A stretch of 64,000 nucleotides of DNA from assembly GCF_014267345.1 (NCBI RefSeq), contig NZ_JACMYD010000001.1, positions 434,001-498,000 on the forward strand, given 5' to 3'. The stretch comes from Corynebacterium sp. zg-331. Its GTDB lineage: Bacteria; Actinomycetota; Actinomycetes; Mycobacteriales; Mycobacteriaceae. Of the stretch, positions 14,226-24,003 are shown one piece after another. The translations under genes were made by a program, and so were the position numbers. The notes beneath the pieces were generated by a model, which saw only the letters and a program-made list of their open reading frames with translations, was not told the DNA's origin and did not search any database. Position 1 is the stretch's first letter; the number at the start of each line of letters is the position of its first letter.

Positions 14226-17200
14226 AGTCTGTCGATGGCTCGCATGATTCTCTTGCGCGATACCGGTTGGGCGGTTCCCAGGCGCTGAGCGAATAGGCTC
14301 ACGCGAAACTCCTCTATCATCCAGAGCACATCCTTGACGGGGGTGGTCTTGTCCATTCCCTCAGGCCTCTTGGCCAGTACGGCGCGCAGACGCGTCATCA
14401 CCGCATCCACCTCCTCCTGGCGCGCGGCGTCCTTATCCGGGTCGTGATTCATCTCCGCCAATCGCATGGTCATCGCCTGGAGATACCGCGGAAGGTGCTT
14501 GAGTCGGTTCATCCCGTGCACGATGAGCGCCTTGGGCGGCAGGAGGAAGTGCAATTCCGCCTGCATGTCATCGATCGCGGGTCCCTCCCATTGGCTCAGC
14601 TCGTTGGCCACACGCTCGTAAGAGACTAGGGCGGGGGCGATGGTGACAATGCTGCGTCGTACCTGGGCGGTCACCTGGGGGACAAGGGAATCTCGTAGCG
14701 CGGCAAATTTTTCCGGGCTGCGCACGGGGCCGCCGGCGGCCAGGAGAAGATCCCGGATGGCGGCTACCCGAGCCTCCTCCACGATTCCCTCCACGCCGCC
14801 ATGAGGATAGTGCTCCAGGGCCACACGTTGCTGCAAAACAAGCCCCTTGGTCATCTGCTTAGCATTGATGCTGACTGCGCGCATCAGCAGGGTCAAGGTA
14901 GTGGTGAACATGGCCTGATCGGCGGCGGCTTTGGTGGGCAGCACCGCGACAGAAATGATCTTTCCGCGCAGCTGCAGGGTCGGGTATGCGGTGACGGAAT
15001 GACCGTCCACGGAGGTTTGCACGGTCTGCGGCAGTGTGCCCAGGGTCTCCTCGGTCCATTCTTCGGCGGAGGTCGTTTCCGCGTAGTTGCTGAGGCGGTC
15101 CATGGAGGAGCGTATCTGCGTGGCTTGGCGCCGTGCAAGCGCGCGGATGTCCTTATCTGCATCAATGATTTTTCCACACTTATTCACGGCGGCGAAGGTC
15201 ATGCGCAGGTGTGTGGGTAGAGCAGAAAGGGAGAAATCGGTGGTATCGATTCCCGTCCCGCCTAACCGGCGTAGCCCCGCGGCCAGCGAGTCGCACAGGT
15301 CCTCGCGGGGATCGAGCAGAGGCACGACTCGCTCCGCAAAGGTGGGGGCGGGTACCACGCTGCGGCGTAGCCCTTTGGGTAGTCCTCGAATGAGTTCGGT
15401 GACCAGCTCCACGCGCATGCCGGGCACGAGCCACTGGAAGGGGGCGGGGTCGATGCTGGCGAGCATGGGCACCGGGATGAGCACGCGCACCCCGTCGTCC
15501 TTGGTGCCGGGGGCAAAGGAATACTCCAGGCGGAATTGATCCCAGTGGTCGGGGAAGAGATCCTGGGTGATGTCCTGGGCCGCATCGTGCAGCAGTGCTT
15601 CGGAGGTAAGCGTCAGGGCGTGGGGGTCGGCGCGTCGTTTCTTCTTCCACCAGGAATCGAAGTGCGCCCCCGTGGTGATGGAGGCGGGGATGCGCTGTTC
15701 GTAGAATTCGTAGAGAACATCCTCGTCGGCTACCAGGCCGCGGCGCCGGGCCTTGTCCTCCACCTCCGCGGCCTGGGCGAGGGCGGCGGCGTTGTCATGG
15801 AAAAAGCGATGCTGGGTGGCCCAGTCGCCCTCGACGAGGGCGTGCCGGATAAACAAACCGCGCGCGGCCTCGGGATCCACCCGGTGATAGGGCACGGTGC
15901 GATCCGCATAGATGGTCACCCCGTAGAGGGTGGCTTTTTCTTGCACCACGGCGGTGGCGCGTGAGCGCGACCACACGGGGTCGGAGTATTGGCGCTTGAG
16001 CAGGGTTCCCGCCAGGCGCTCCACCCAGGCGGGGTCGATGGCGGCCACGTCGCGGGCCCACAGGCGCGAGGTCTCCACGAGCTCGGCGGCCATCACAAAT
16101 TCCGGAGGCTTTTTTGCCAAGGCAGAGCCGGGGAAAACCATGAACCTGGTGTTGCGGGTGCCCCGGAATTCCTTGGAATTACCGTCGCGTTGCCCAATAT
16201 TCATGAGCAGGCCGGCGAGCAGGCTGCTATGGATCGCCTCCGCGTTTCCGGTGGGATCGGGGATGTTCCACCCTAATTGACGCGAGACCTCGCGCAGTTG
16301 TCGAACCAGATCCCGCCATTCCCTCGAGCGCATGTAGTGCAGGAACTCGGCTTTCATTAATCGGCGCAGCCCGTTGCCGCTGAGCTCCTGTCGCTTGTGA
16401 TCCAGATACTCCCAGAGCTTGAGGTAGCTGAGGAAGTCGCTCTTTTTATCGCGGAATCGCGCGTGCAGTTGATCCGCTTGGGCCTGATGATCCAGGGGAC
16501 GCTCGCGGATATCCTGAGTGGTCAAAGCCGCCACGATCACGATGACCTCGTGGAGGCAACCCAGGCGCTGGGCCTCTACCAGCATCCGGGCCAACCGGGG
16601 ATCCACAGGTATGCGCGCCAGGTCGCGACCGATGCGGGTGAGCTTGGGCAGTGCTCCCGCCCGGGGAGGGGAGATGGCTCCCAGCTCGTGCAGGAGGGCG
16701 AGGCCGTCGCGGATGTGGCGGGCCTCCGGCGGTTGCACGAAGGGGAACTGCGCGATATCGCCTAGGCGCAGGGAAGCCATCTGAAGGATCACGCTGGCGA
16801 GATTGGTGCGCAGGATCTCTGGGTCGGTGAATTCCGGGCGGGAAAGAAAATCTTCCTCGGAGTACAGGCGAATAGCCACGCCCTCGGCCACTCGCCCGCA
16901 GCGGCCGGAGCGCTGATTGGCGCTGGCCTGGGAGATGGCTTCGATGGGGAGGCGCTGCACCTTGGTGCGGGTGGAATAGCGGGAAATGCGGGCGGTCCCG
17001 GTGTCCACCACGTAGTGGATGCCGGGAACGGTCAGGGAGGTTTCTGCGATATTGGTGGATAACACAATGCGCCGCCCCGAATGAGGCGAGAACACCCGGT
17101 GTTGTTCCTGATTAGACAACCGACCAAAGAGCGGAAGGATGTGGGTGCCGCTCCAGCGTTGGGCCTCCAGGAGCTCCATCGCATCTCTGATGTCACGCTC

Positions 17201-18061
17201 GCTGGGGAAAAAGCACAGAATGTCGCCGGGGCCCTCGGCCATGAGCTCCTCGATGGCGCGCACCAGGGCATCGGGGTCCTCGTCGGTGGGTCGATAGCGA
17301 ATCTCTACCGGATACGTCCGGCCGGAGACCTCCACGATGGGGGCGGGATTGCCCTGCGCGTCGGCAAAGTGGCGCGCAAAGCGCTCGGGGTCGATGGTGG
17401 CGGAGGTGATGATGACCTTGAGGTCGGGCCGCTGAGGAAGTATCCGCTTAAGATAGCCCAGCAGGAAATCGATGTTGAGCGAGCGCTCGTGGGCCTCGTC
17501 GATGATAATGACGTCGTAAGCCCGGAAGAAGCGATCCCGCTGCATTTCGGCCAGGAGGATGCCGTCTGTCATGAGCTTGACGGCGGTATCCGGGCCCACC
17601 CGGTCGTCGAAGCGAATAGCGTATCCCACCGATTGCCCGATGTCCTGGCCCAGTTCCTCGGCTATGCGCTCGGCCACGGTGCGTGCGGCTAATCGTCGCG
17701 GCTGAGTGTGACCGATGATGCCGCGGCGGCCAAAGCCCAATTCTAGGCAGATCTTGGGGATCTGGGTGGTTTTTCCGGAGCCGGTTTCGCCGGCGATGAT
17801 GACCACCTGGTGATCTCGTATCGCCGCCGCGATGTCATCGTGGCGGGCGCTCACCGGAAGCTCGTTGGGGTAGGAGATCTCCGGGATCGCCGCTGCGCGG
17901 CGCGCTACCTCTGCACAGCCACTTTCGACGTCGCGGTCAAGGGCCTGCCACTCCTCGGCGGTGGTGGCCTCGCGGAAGCGGCGGCGCAGGGAACGCTCCT
18001 GGGCGAGGGGAACGTGGGGGAGGCGGGTCGCGATGCGCTCTTGGATACTGGAAGTATTCAT
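14222..18061 (-). CDS. hrpA: ATP-dependent RNA helicase HrpA
   Basis: This is a DEAH-box RNA helicase of the HrpA type; in E. coli HrpA rescues stalled or collided ribosomes. Walker A GETGSGKT is at residues 91-98 and DEAH at 188-191. Motif [10 protein letters not shown], is intact. The helicase-associated and oligonucleotide-binding domains follow, and the long C-terminal DUF3418-like region reaches 1279 residues, the usual HrpA size. It stands alone on this strand and converges on nrdR. Confidence 0.93.
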   Translation of the reverse strand: MNTSSIQERIATRLPHVPLAQERSLRRRFREATTAEEWQALDRDVESGCAEVARRAAAIPEISYPNELPVSARHDDIAAAIRDHQVVIIAGETGSGKTTQIPKICLELGFGRRGIIGHTQPRRLAARTVAERIAEELGQDIGQSVGYAIRFDDRVGPDTAVKLMTDGILLAEMQRDRFFRAYDVIIIDEAHERSLNIDFLLGYLKRILPQRPDLKVIITSATIDPERFARHFADAQGNPAPIVEVSGRTYPVEIRYRPTDEDPDALVRAIEELMAEGPGDILCFFPSERDIRDAMELLEAQRWSGTHILPLFGRLSNQEQHRVFSPHSGRRIVLSTNIAETSLTVPGIHYVVDTGTARISRYSTRTKVQRLPIEAISQASANQRSGRCGRVAEGVAIRLYSEEDFLSRPEFTDPEILRTNLASVILQMASLRLGDIAQFPFVQPPEARHIRDGLALLHELGAISPPRAGALPKLTRIGRDLARIPVDPRLARMLVEAQRLGCLHEVIVIVAALTTQDIRERPLDHQAQADQLHARFRDKKSDFLSYLKLWEYLDHKRQELSGNGLRRLMKAEFLHYMRSREWRDLVRQLREVSRQLGWNIPDPTGNAEAIHSSLLAGLLMNIGQRDGNSKEFRGTRNTRFMVFPGSALAKKPPEFVMAAELVETSRLWARDVAAIDPAWVERLAGTLLKRQYSDPVWSRSRATAVVQEKATLYGVTIYADRTVPYHRVDPEAARGLFIRHALVEGDWATQHRFFHDNAAALAQAAEVEDKARRRGLVADEDVLYEFYEQRIPASITTGAHFDSWWKKKRRADPHALTLTSEALLHDAAQDITQDLFPDHWDQFRLEYSFAPGTKDDGVRVLIPVPMLASIDPAPFQWLVPGMRVELVTELIRGLPKGLRRSVVPAPTFAERVVPLLDPREDLCDSLAAGLRRLGGTGIDTTDFSLSALPTHLRMTFAAVNKCGKIIDADKDIRALARRQATQIRSSMDRLSNYAETTSAEEWTEETLGTLPQTVQTSVDGHSVTAYPTLQLRGKIISVAVLPTKAAADQAMFTTTLTLLMRAVSINAKQMTKGLVLQQRVALEHYPHGGVEGIVEEARVAAIRDLLLAAGGPVRSPEKFAALRDSLVPQVTAQVRRSIVTIAPALVSYERVANELSQWEGPAIDDMQAELHFLLPPKALIVHGMNRLKHLPRYLQAMTMRLAEMNHDPDKDAARQEEVDAVMTRLRAVLAKRPEGMDKTTPVKDVLWMIEEFRVSLFAQRLGTAQPVSRKRIMRAIDRL

Positions 18062-18351
18062 GGTGTCAGCAGATTTTAGGGGATTGGTGGCCTCGCGCCA
18101 ACGATGGGGAAGTGCGATGGTGCGATAGCCATGCCAGCGCTTTTATCCATATCGCGCTGTTTTTTATTTTCTTCCTCGCTCACCACTCCGGCGAGTCGGT
18201 GCCAGTGGACGGTGGGAGGCCTTCCACGATCTGCACGAGCGGAGCGCGGCTGTGGACGGCTCGACGTTGCCCTCCGTTCCGAGGTCATGCGAGAGATTGC
18301 GATAGCCTGGTGCAGGGAAAGAAAACATAAAAATGAAGAAAAGGAGCTGCT
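18062..18351. other. Intergenic region between hrpA and the membrane protein gene
   Basis: This 290-bp gap holds the divergent promoters. A short A-rich leader with AAAAGGAG (ribosome binding site) ends it. Open frames of about 70-80 codons here look like chance products without recognisable content. No tRNA, repeat or clear operator was seen. Confidence 0.4.
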
Positions 18352-19173
18352 ATGACCTATCCGTCTACGCCGCACCCGGAGGATTCCCCGGGATTTGACA
18401 AGTACCCTCAGTATCCCCAGGAGATTTCGGAATGGGCGCAGGAGCGGCCTGCGCGGGGAACCGGAAAGATCGACGTGATGGCGGCGGTGCCCTGGGGCTT
18501 CAAGTCGGTTTTTCGCAGCTGGTACATCTGGATCCTCGGTAGCCTGGTTCTTCTTTTGGTGGGTGCTGGTGCCTCCGTCGCGATGTCCCTGGCGGGGATG
18601 GATGACACTTCTGTGACCTGGAACGCCGGATGGAGCGAGGCAGGCCTCAGCATGGTTCAGTTCTTCATCATGCCGTTCTTGCTCACCGGCCTGCTGGCTC
18701 AGGTGAACAAGAAACGCATCGGGCTGGGTGACTTTTTCCGTGACGTGCACTATCTCCGCGTGCTCGTCGTCTCCCTGGTACAAACGCTGCTCTGTGTACT
18801 GGGGATTGTCGCCGTGGTGGTCCCCGTGGTGGTCGCGACGATGAGCGCTAACGCGGAGTCGAACGTCGGGGTGATCCTGGGTGTCATGGGAGTGCTTGTG
18901 CTGCTGAGCATACTGATCAGCCCATTCTTTGTCTTCTGGAACTGGTATGCCGCCGATGGTCATGGGGTGAAGGAGTCGATCGTGCTCGGGCTCAAGGCGG
19001 GGAAGCGCAACTACCTCGCACTGCTGGTCTTTAGCTTTGTGGGCGGACTTGCGATTGTTGTTGGCATGATCGCTACCCTCACCCTGGGCGTGGTGATCCT
19101 GCTGCCCGCCTATTACTTGGTATACGCCCACATGTTCCGCCAGGCGAGCCAGGGTGCCCTTCCCACCGAATAG
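18352..19173 (+). CDS. Conserved multi-pass membrane protein
   Basis: The 273-residue product has a Pro/Tyr-rich cytoplasmic N-terminus of about 45 residues and then about five to six hydrophobic helices, separated by short charged loops (VNKKRIGLGDFFRDVHYLR, LKAGKRNYLALL). The layout resembles actinobacterial integral membrane proteins of the glycerophosphoryl diester phosphodiesterase membrane-domain type, but I cannot name the function. A strong AAAAGGAG site precedes the ATG. It converges on oxyR with an 11-bp gap. Confidence 0.8.
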   Translation: MTYPSTPHPEDSPGFDKYPQYPQEISEWAQERPARGTGKIDVMAAVPWGFKSVFRSWYIWILGSLVLLLVGAGASVAMSLAGMDDTSVTWNAGWSEAGLSMVQFFIMPFLLTGLLAQVNKKRIGLGDFFRDVHYLRVLVVSLVQTLLCVLGIVAVVVPVVVATMSANAESNVGVILGVMGVLVLLSILISPFFVFWNWYAADGHGVKESIVLGLKAGKRNYLALLVFSFVGGLAIVVGMIATLTLGVVILLPAYYLVYAHMFRQASQGALPTE

Positions 19174-19184
19174 GGGAGAGAAGG

Positions 19185-20144
19185 CTAAAACCGGTCGAGG
19201 GGAGAGGGCCGCAGCGGTACGGTCGCGCGATAAGCGCGGGTGATGGTGGCACCCAGCTTGGTGAATTCCGGTGCCCGGGAGCTGGAGGCCCGGTACACCA
19301 GACCGATGTGTCGCTCCGCAGTGACGCCGGGGGCAAAAGAGGCCGTGCTGAGACCGGGGCGTCGGCATTCCGCCTCCACCGCGCTAAGGGGGATCAACGT
19401 TGAACCCAACCCCCCGGCCACCAGCTGTGCGATGGTGGTCAAGGAGGAGGCCTGGGTGACGGCGCTTGCGGCCTCGCTGGGGTTGAGATCCGCCCTGCGG
19501 CAGAGATTGACGATCTGATCGTGAAGGCAGTGGCCATCGTTGAGTAACAGCAACTGCAACTCCTCCAGGGACTGGAGCGTGAGATCGTCGCGCCCGGCCA
19601 GGTGATGCGAGGCGGGTACCACCACCACGAATTCCTCCTGGTAGAGGGGAAGATCGATGAGGCCGGAGGCCTCGGAGGGCAGGGCAAGCAGGGCGGCGTC
19701 GATGCGCCCATCGCGCAGCATCGCCAGCAGGTGCGTGGTGCGATCCTCCACGATGCGTGGTTCGAGTTCCGGGTATTCCTGCTGGAGCAGGGGAAGCAAT
19801 GCGGGCAGTAGGTACGGGGCGATGGTGGGAATAACGCCCAGTGACAGCGGACCGGCAAGCTGGCCGTAGGAGCCTCGGGAGTGCGCCACGAAGATGTCGG
19901 TGGCGTCCAGCGCGGCCTTGGCATAAGGCAGGAGACGCTCGCCGATGGGCGTGACGATAACCCGACGGGTGGAGCGCTCGATGAGCTGCACTCCGATCCC
20001 GTTTTCCAGGGCGGAGAGGGCCTGGGATAGCGAGGGCTGGGAGATGTTCAGCTTCGCTGCGGCGGTGCCAAAGTGCTTGTTGTCCGCGATGGTGACGAAG
20101 GTGCGAAGTTGGGCAAGAGTCGGCCGATACTCTTTATGATGCAT
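19185..20144 (-). CDS. oxyR: LysR-family hydrogen-peroxide regulator OxyR
   Basis: The winged-helix N-terminus (RPTLAQLRTFVTIADNKHFGTAAAKLNISQPSLSQ region, residues 9-43) is typical of LysR proteins and closely resembles actinobacterial OxyR. The sensor domain contains LLNDGHCLHDQIVNLC, where the two cysteines (in GHCLHD and NLCRRA) match the redox pair of OxyR. In C. glutamicum, OxyR represses catalase and dps until peroxide oxidises it. A LysR-type T-N11-A box lies just upstream. Confidence 0.92.
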   Translation of the reverse strand: MHHKEYRPTLAQLRTFVTIADNKHFGTAAAKLNISQPSLSQALSALENGIGVQLIERSTRRVIVTPIGERLLPYAKAALDATDIFVAHSRGSYGQLAGPLSLGVIPTIAPYLLPALLPLLQQEYPELEPRIVEDRTTHLLAMLRDGRIDAALLALPSEASGLIDLPLYQEEFVVVVPASHHLAGRDDLTLQSLEELQLLLLNDGHCLHDQIVNLCRRADLNPSEAASAVTQASSLTTIAQLVAGGLGSTLIPLSAVEAECRRPGLSTASFAPGVTAERHIGLVYRASSSRAPEFTKLGATITRAYRATVPLRPSPLDRF

Positions 20145-20147
20145 AGT

Positions 20148-20166
20148 CCATTACCTTAACCTATGG
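20148..20166. promoter_or_regulatory. LysR-type operator upstream of oxyR
   Basis: CCAT (20148-20151) and ATGG (20163-20166) flank 11 bp, giving the T-N11-A core of LysR boxes four bases before the oxyR start codon. The minus strand of the same stretch also reads TAGGTTA, one half of a DtxR-like iron box, but the other half does not match. Confidence 0.4.
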
Positions 20167-20174
20167 CAGCTGCG

Positions 20175-20207
20175 GGGAGCCATTGATAACTCCTTATCGA
20201 GGCTCCC
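20175..20207. repeat. Nested inverted repeat between oxyR and the DUF3516 helicase
   Basis: GGGAGCC (20175-20181) pairs with GGCTCCC (20201-20207), and inside it GATAA pairs with TTATC. This two-part hairpin lies right after the helicase stop and upstream of oxyR. There is no U-run on either strand, so termination would be weak; an operator is possible. Confidence 0.4.
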
Positions 20208-20216
20208 GACGCATCA

Positions 20217-22736
20217 CTAGTGTGCATCGATTCGCAGCGAGGAAAACCGCACCTCCCCGGCCGCATCGGAGGCATCGAGATCCACCACGGCCTCGTAGGC
20301 AAAAGAACGATCCCCCTCAGGATCCTTCAAGATCTGCCGCACCCGCCAGGATCGGCCGGTGGTCTCCAGCAGGAAGTACTCCGGCCCGCGAGCCGAGGGG
20401 CCGGTATCGAGGTCGGCATATTGATCGAAGTACTCGTCCATCGCGGCGGGGAAGTCGGGAGCCTCGTCGAGGTAATCGGTCAATTGTTCCAGCCGTTCCT
20501 CGTTTTCGAGCGCGAAGAGTTCCACGAGCCGGAACATAGCGTTCCGCACCATGATGGTGAAGGCGCGGCGATTTGCGCTGAGCGCGGTGGGATCGTCCAC
20601 CCCGAACGCCAATTCCTGTTCCACCACGGCCTGCGAGACGGGGGCATCGGGGTCGGCCATGTGCGCCCACTCGTCCACGAGGGAGGAATCCACCTGCCGG
20701 ATAAGCTCGCCCAGCCACACGACGACGTCCTCCAATTCCTCCGTGTGGTATTCCGCGGGCACGGAGTGCTGAAGCGTCCGCCAGGCATCGGTGAGATAAC
20801 GCAACACGACTCCTTCCGATCGAGCCAGGGAATAGGTGGCCACCAGATCGGAAAAGGTCATGGCGTGTTCGATCATATCGCGCAGCACGGATTTGGGGCT
20901 GAGCCTAAACTCCCGGGCCCAGGGGGCGCCCTGAGAAAAGGTCTCAAAGGCGTCCTCCAATTCCTCCGCTAAGGGCATCGGCCAGGTGATGTCTTCGATG
21001 AGGGCCATGCGTTCGGTGTAGTCCACGCCGTCGGATTTCAGTTCGGCGATGCGCTCGCCGCGTGCGGCCTTTTGTTGAGCGATCAAGATGGGACGGGGAT
21101 CGTCCAAGATAGCCTCAAAAGTGCTGATGATGTCGAGGGTATAGGTCTCCGATTCCGGGTCGAGCAGCGTGAGCGCGGCCAGAGCGAAGGGGGAAAGCGG
21201 TTGATTCAGGGCAAAGTCTCGCTGCATCTCCCGGGTGAGGCGGTAGCCCTGACCGTGCTTTTCGACGATCCCCGCGCGCAGCAGGCCGCGCCCCAGTTCC
21301 ACGGTGGTGACGATGTCCTTATTCTGTTTGCCCCGGGGATCGTGATTGGTGCGCAGGAGGTGGGCAAAGTGGTCGTAGGTGTTTCCCGGCCGGGATACCA
21401 GGTTAATCACCATGGAGTTGGACACCTTGAATTGCGAGGTCATCTGCTCGGGCTCGGCCTGGGTCAGTTTCTCAAAGGTGCGTTCACTCCAGCTCACCTC
21501 GCCCTCGCGGGCATGCTTTTTGCGCAGCTTCTTGAGCTTCTTGGGATCGCTGCCCGCGCGCTGGCGCAAGCGCCAATTCTCGATCTCGTGCTCGGGAGCC
21601 TCAACGATCACGGTGCCCTCGGTGTCAAAGCCGGCGCGCCCGGCGCGCCCGGCGATCTGGTGAAATTCCCGAGATTTCATGATGCGCTGTCGCGTGCCAT
21701 CGAACTTGGCCAAACCGGTCATCACCACGGTGCGGATGGGCACATTGATGCCCACGCCGAGGGTGTCGGTACCGCAGATCACCTTGAGTAGGCCTTTTTG
21801 GGCAAGGCGTTCCACCAGGCGGCGATACTTAGGCAGCATTCCGGCGTGATGTACGCCGATTCCCTTGCGTAACAGTCGGGATAGCTGCGAGCCAAATGCC
21901 GTGCTGAAGCGGAATGAGCCAATTTCCGCGGCGATAGCCTGCTTGTCCTCGGGAGTGGACATCGCCAGGGAGGTCAGCGCCTGAGCGCGTTCCGCGGCCT
22001 CCCGCTGGGTGAAGTGAACCACGTAAATGGGGTATTTCCCCTCTGAGAGTAACCCCTCGATCGTTTCATGTATGGGTGTGTATACGTATGAGAAGTCGAG
22101 GGGTACGGGCCTGGTCGTCCCGCCGACCAAGGAGGTGGTGCGACCCGTCCGCGTGCTGAGATCCTTCTGCAAAAATTCGGTGTTGCCCAGCGTGGCGGAC
22201 ATCAACAGGAACTGGCTCTGCGGTAATTCGAGGAGCGGGACCTGCCAGGCCCAGCCGCGTTCGGGATCGGAATAGTAATGGAACTCGTCCATGATGACCT
22301 GGTCTATACGCGCCGCGGCTCCATCGCGCAGTGCGATATTTGCTACGATTTCCGCGGTGGCGCAGATAATGGGGGCGTTGCCATTCACGGTGGCATCGCC
22401 GGTCATCATGCCCACGTTATCGGGACCGAATATTTCGCATAGCGCAAAGAACTTTTCGCTGACCAGGGCCTTGATCGGAGCGGTATAAAAGCTCCTCTGC
22501 CCCCGGGCCATGGCAATGAAGTGGGCGGCGATGGCCACCATGGATTTTCCCGATCCCGTGGGGGTGGCCAAAATGACGTTATCGCCCGCGAGGATTCCCA
22601 GGGCGGCCTCCTCCTGTGCGGGGTATAGGCTGATGCCGTGCTCCCGGGTCCAGGCGGTAAAAGAATCAAAGATCGACTCGTCGAAGAGTGACTCGGGTAC
22701 CTCGCTGAGATCCGGCAGCATGTGGGAGAGATTCAT
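20217..22736 (-). CDS. Ski2-like DEAD/DEAH-box helicase with C-terminal DUF3516
   Basis: This is a superfamily II helicase of 839 residues. Walker A (TPTGSGKS) is at residues 58-65, the DEFH box at 150-153, SATLG follows, and motif VI reads HQIAGRAGRAG. The C-terminal half matches the actinobacterial DUF3516 module. Actinobacterial relatives are assigned to RNA processing, but the substrate is not established. I chose ATG 22736; GTG 22745 is possible. The PAC2 gene lies 39 bp upstream on the same strand, so the two are likely co-transcribed. Confidence 0.85.
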   Translation of the reverse strand: MNLSHMLPDLSEVPESLFDESIFDSFTAWTREHGISLYPAQEEAALGILAGDNVILATPTGSGKSMVAIAAHFIAMARGQRSFYTAPIKALVSEKFFALCEIFGPDNVGMMTGDATVNGNAPIICATAEIVANIALRDGAAARIDQVIMDEFHYYSDPERGWAWQVPLLELPQSQFLLMSATLGNTEFLQKDLSTRTGRTTSLVGGTTRPVPLDFSYVYTPIHETIEGLLSEGKYPIYVVHFTQREAAERAQALTSLAMSTPEDKQAIAAEIGSFRFSTAFGSQLSRLLRKGIGVHHAGMLPKYRRLVERLAQKGLLKVICGTDTLGVGINVPIRTVVMTGLAKFDGTRQRIMKSREFHQIAGRAGRAGFDTEGTVIVEAPEHEIENWRLRQRAGSDPKKLKKLRKKHAREGEVSWSERTFEKLTQAEPEQMTSQFKVSNSMVINLVSRPGNTYDHFAHLLRTNHDPRGKQNKDIVTTVELGRGLLRAGIVEKHGQGYRLTREMQRDFALNQPLSPFALAALTLLDPESETYTLDIISTFEAILDDPRPILIAQQKAARGERIAELKSDGVDYTERMALIEDITWPMPLAEELEDAFETFSQGAPWAREFRLSPKSVLRDMIEHAMTFSDLVATYSLARSEGVVLRYLTDAWRTLQHSVPAEYHTEELEDVVVWLGELIRQVDSSLVDEWAHMADPDAPVSQAVVEQELAFGVDDPTALSANRRAFTIMVRNAMFRLVELFALENEERLEQLTDYLDEAPDFPAAMDEYFDQYADLDTGPSARGPEYFLLETTGRSWRVRQILKDPEGDRSFAYEAVVDLDASDAAGEVRFSSLRIDAH

Positions 22737-22775
22737 TCTTCCCACCCTAGTAGAAGACCCCGCGGGTACCGGCCC

Positions 22776-23705
22776 CTATTCCTCTTCGTCGAGGTTGGCG
22801 AGGAAGCGCTCAAACTCTTGCCCGATTTCTTCGCCGCTGGGTAGATCTTCTTCGCCGGGTAGGGCGGCCTTGGGATGGCGCGTGCGGTATTGTTCCACCT
22901 CCTCGTCGTACTGTTGTTCCAGGGCCGCGACCACGTGTTGAATCTCCGCGGAGCCTTCGACCTGTTCGGTGAGCTGCTGGGCGGCGCGTTCCCAGTCGTG
23001 TTCCAGCGTTTGCAGGGGTAGCTCCAGGTTGGCGTTATGGGCCACCGAGCGCAGGAGCTTCAACGTGGCCTCCGGATAGGCGGAGGAGGAAACGTAATGG
23101 GGGACGTGCGCGGTAAAACCGGCGACGGCCGTGTGCTGCTGTCCGAGCACCGATTCCAGCTGCAAGGCTGCAGAACCCGGCATCATCACGGAACCGTCGA
23201 AGTGGAAGAGATCCTGCATGAGCTCGGGGCTCGTGCCGTGGGCGGACACCACGAGGGGGCGAGTATGGGGAACCATCATGGGTGCGGAATAAAGGCAAAC
23301 CACCCGGCTGACGTTGTACTTGCGCACCAGGCCGGCCACCGCGTGGGTAAAGGAATCCCAGCGTAAATCCGGTTCCGGGCCGGAAAGAAGCAGAAAATGC
23401 TGCCCTTTGGTATCCCTGAGCACGCGCATTTCCAGGGCTAATTTCTCTATCTTGGTCACCTCGTGGTTTTCCATGGTCACGGTGGGGCGACGGGAGCGAT
23501 AATCGATGAGTTCGTCGGTGTTAAACGAGGCCAGGAGCCGATTTTCTAACGCGGCCAGCAGATGATCGGCGCTCGCGCTGACGGCCTGGCCGGCATCCGC
23601 GTAGCCATGCAGGGCGACGATAAGCGTGGGGCCGGAGGATCCGTCCGAGGACACCTCCGGCGTGGGGTATTCCAATTCGTACATATGGCGGTGTTCTTCC
23701 GGCAT
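22776..23705 (-). CDS. PAC2-family protein (proteasome assembly chaperone fold)
   Basis: The product shows the PAC2 layout: an LIVALHGYADAGQAVSASADHLL opening strand-loop and a FTHAVAGLVRKYNV region. It closes with a charged, coiled C-terminal tail (ALEQQYDEEVEQYRTR). In eukaryotes PAC2 proteins help build proteasomes; in corynebacteria, most of which lack a 20S proteasome, the role is unknown. ATG 23705 was chosen because a perfect AAGGAGG lies 6 bp before it, giving 309 residues; the frame remains open upstream to 23762. It precedes the DUF3516 helicase on the same strand. Confidence 0.85.
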   Translation of the reverse strand: MPEEHRHMYELEYPTPEVSSDGSSGPTLIVALHGYADAGQAVSASADHLLAALENRLLASFNTDELIDYRSRRPTVTMENHEVTKIEKLALEMRVLRDTKGQHFLLLSGPEPDLRWDSFTHAVAGLVRKYNVSRVVCLYSAPMMVPHTRPLVVSAHGTSPELMQDLFHFDGSVMMPGSAALQLESVLGQQHTAVAGFTAHVPHYVSSSAYPEATLKLLRSVAHNANLELPLQTLEHDWERAAQQLTEQVEGSAEIQHVVAALEQQYDEEVEQYRTRHPKAALPGEEDLPSGEEIGQEFERFLANLDEEE

Positions 23706-23924
23706 GATGATCCTCCTTGTTTCTTGGTCTACCTCGTGCAACGAAGAACCCTGTGGATTCATTCCAGGCTGCGCCTTTATGCTCCGGGAGGCTCATACGG
23801 GTCTGAGGCCTGGGAGCGAGCGCGTGGTCCGGTGTGTACAGGTCGGAACGCGGGAGCCAGGTGGCTTTTCCCGCCAGTGTAACCAACCGCGTTCACGTCG
23901 TCCGCACTACGCGCCGGTGAGATG

Positions 23925-23952
23925 CCTGTGGATAAAGAGCATTATCCACAGG
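23925..23952. promoter_or_regulatory. Palindrome of two perfect DnaA boxes
   Basis: CCTGTGGATAA (23925-23935) and TTATCCACAGG (23942-23952) are perfect 11-bp inverted arms with a 6-bp spacer. Each arm contains the exact DnaA box TTATCCACA. The site lies between the divergent PAC2 and DUF4192 genes, 52 bp before the DUF4192 ATG. Binding of DnaA for titration or transcription control is inferred. The remaining part of the 298-bp gap holds no other visible element. Confidence 0.6.
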
Positions 23953-24003
23953 CGGATGAGTCCGAGGACAAGGGCAAGGTACCCCACCAGCCATGCTGGG
24001 ACC

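Noticed and set aside
18104..18355. An 83-codon frame in the hrpA/membrane-protein gap, overlapping the next ATG
   Set aside because: No recognisable content or ribosome binding site; composition resembles noncoding DNA.
20148..20166. DtxR iron box before oxyR
   Set aside because: Only one half (TAGGTTA) fits; the other half deviates at most positions.
23925..23952. Rho-independent terminator
   Set aside because: The inverted repeat has no U-run on either side and lies between divergent starts; each arm is an exact DnaA box.
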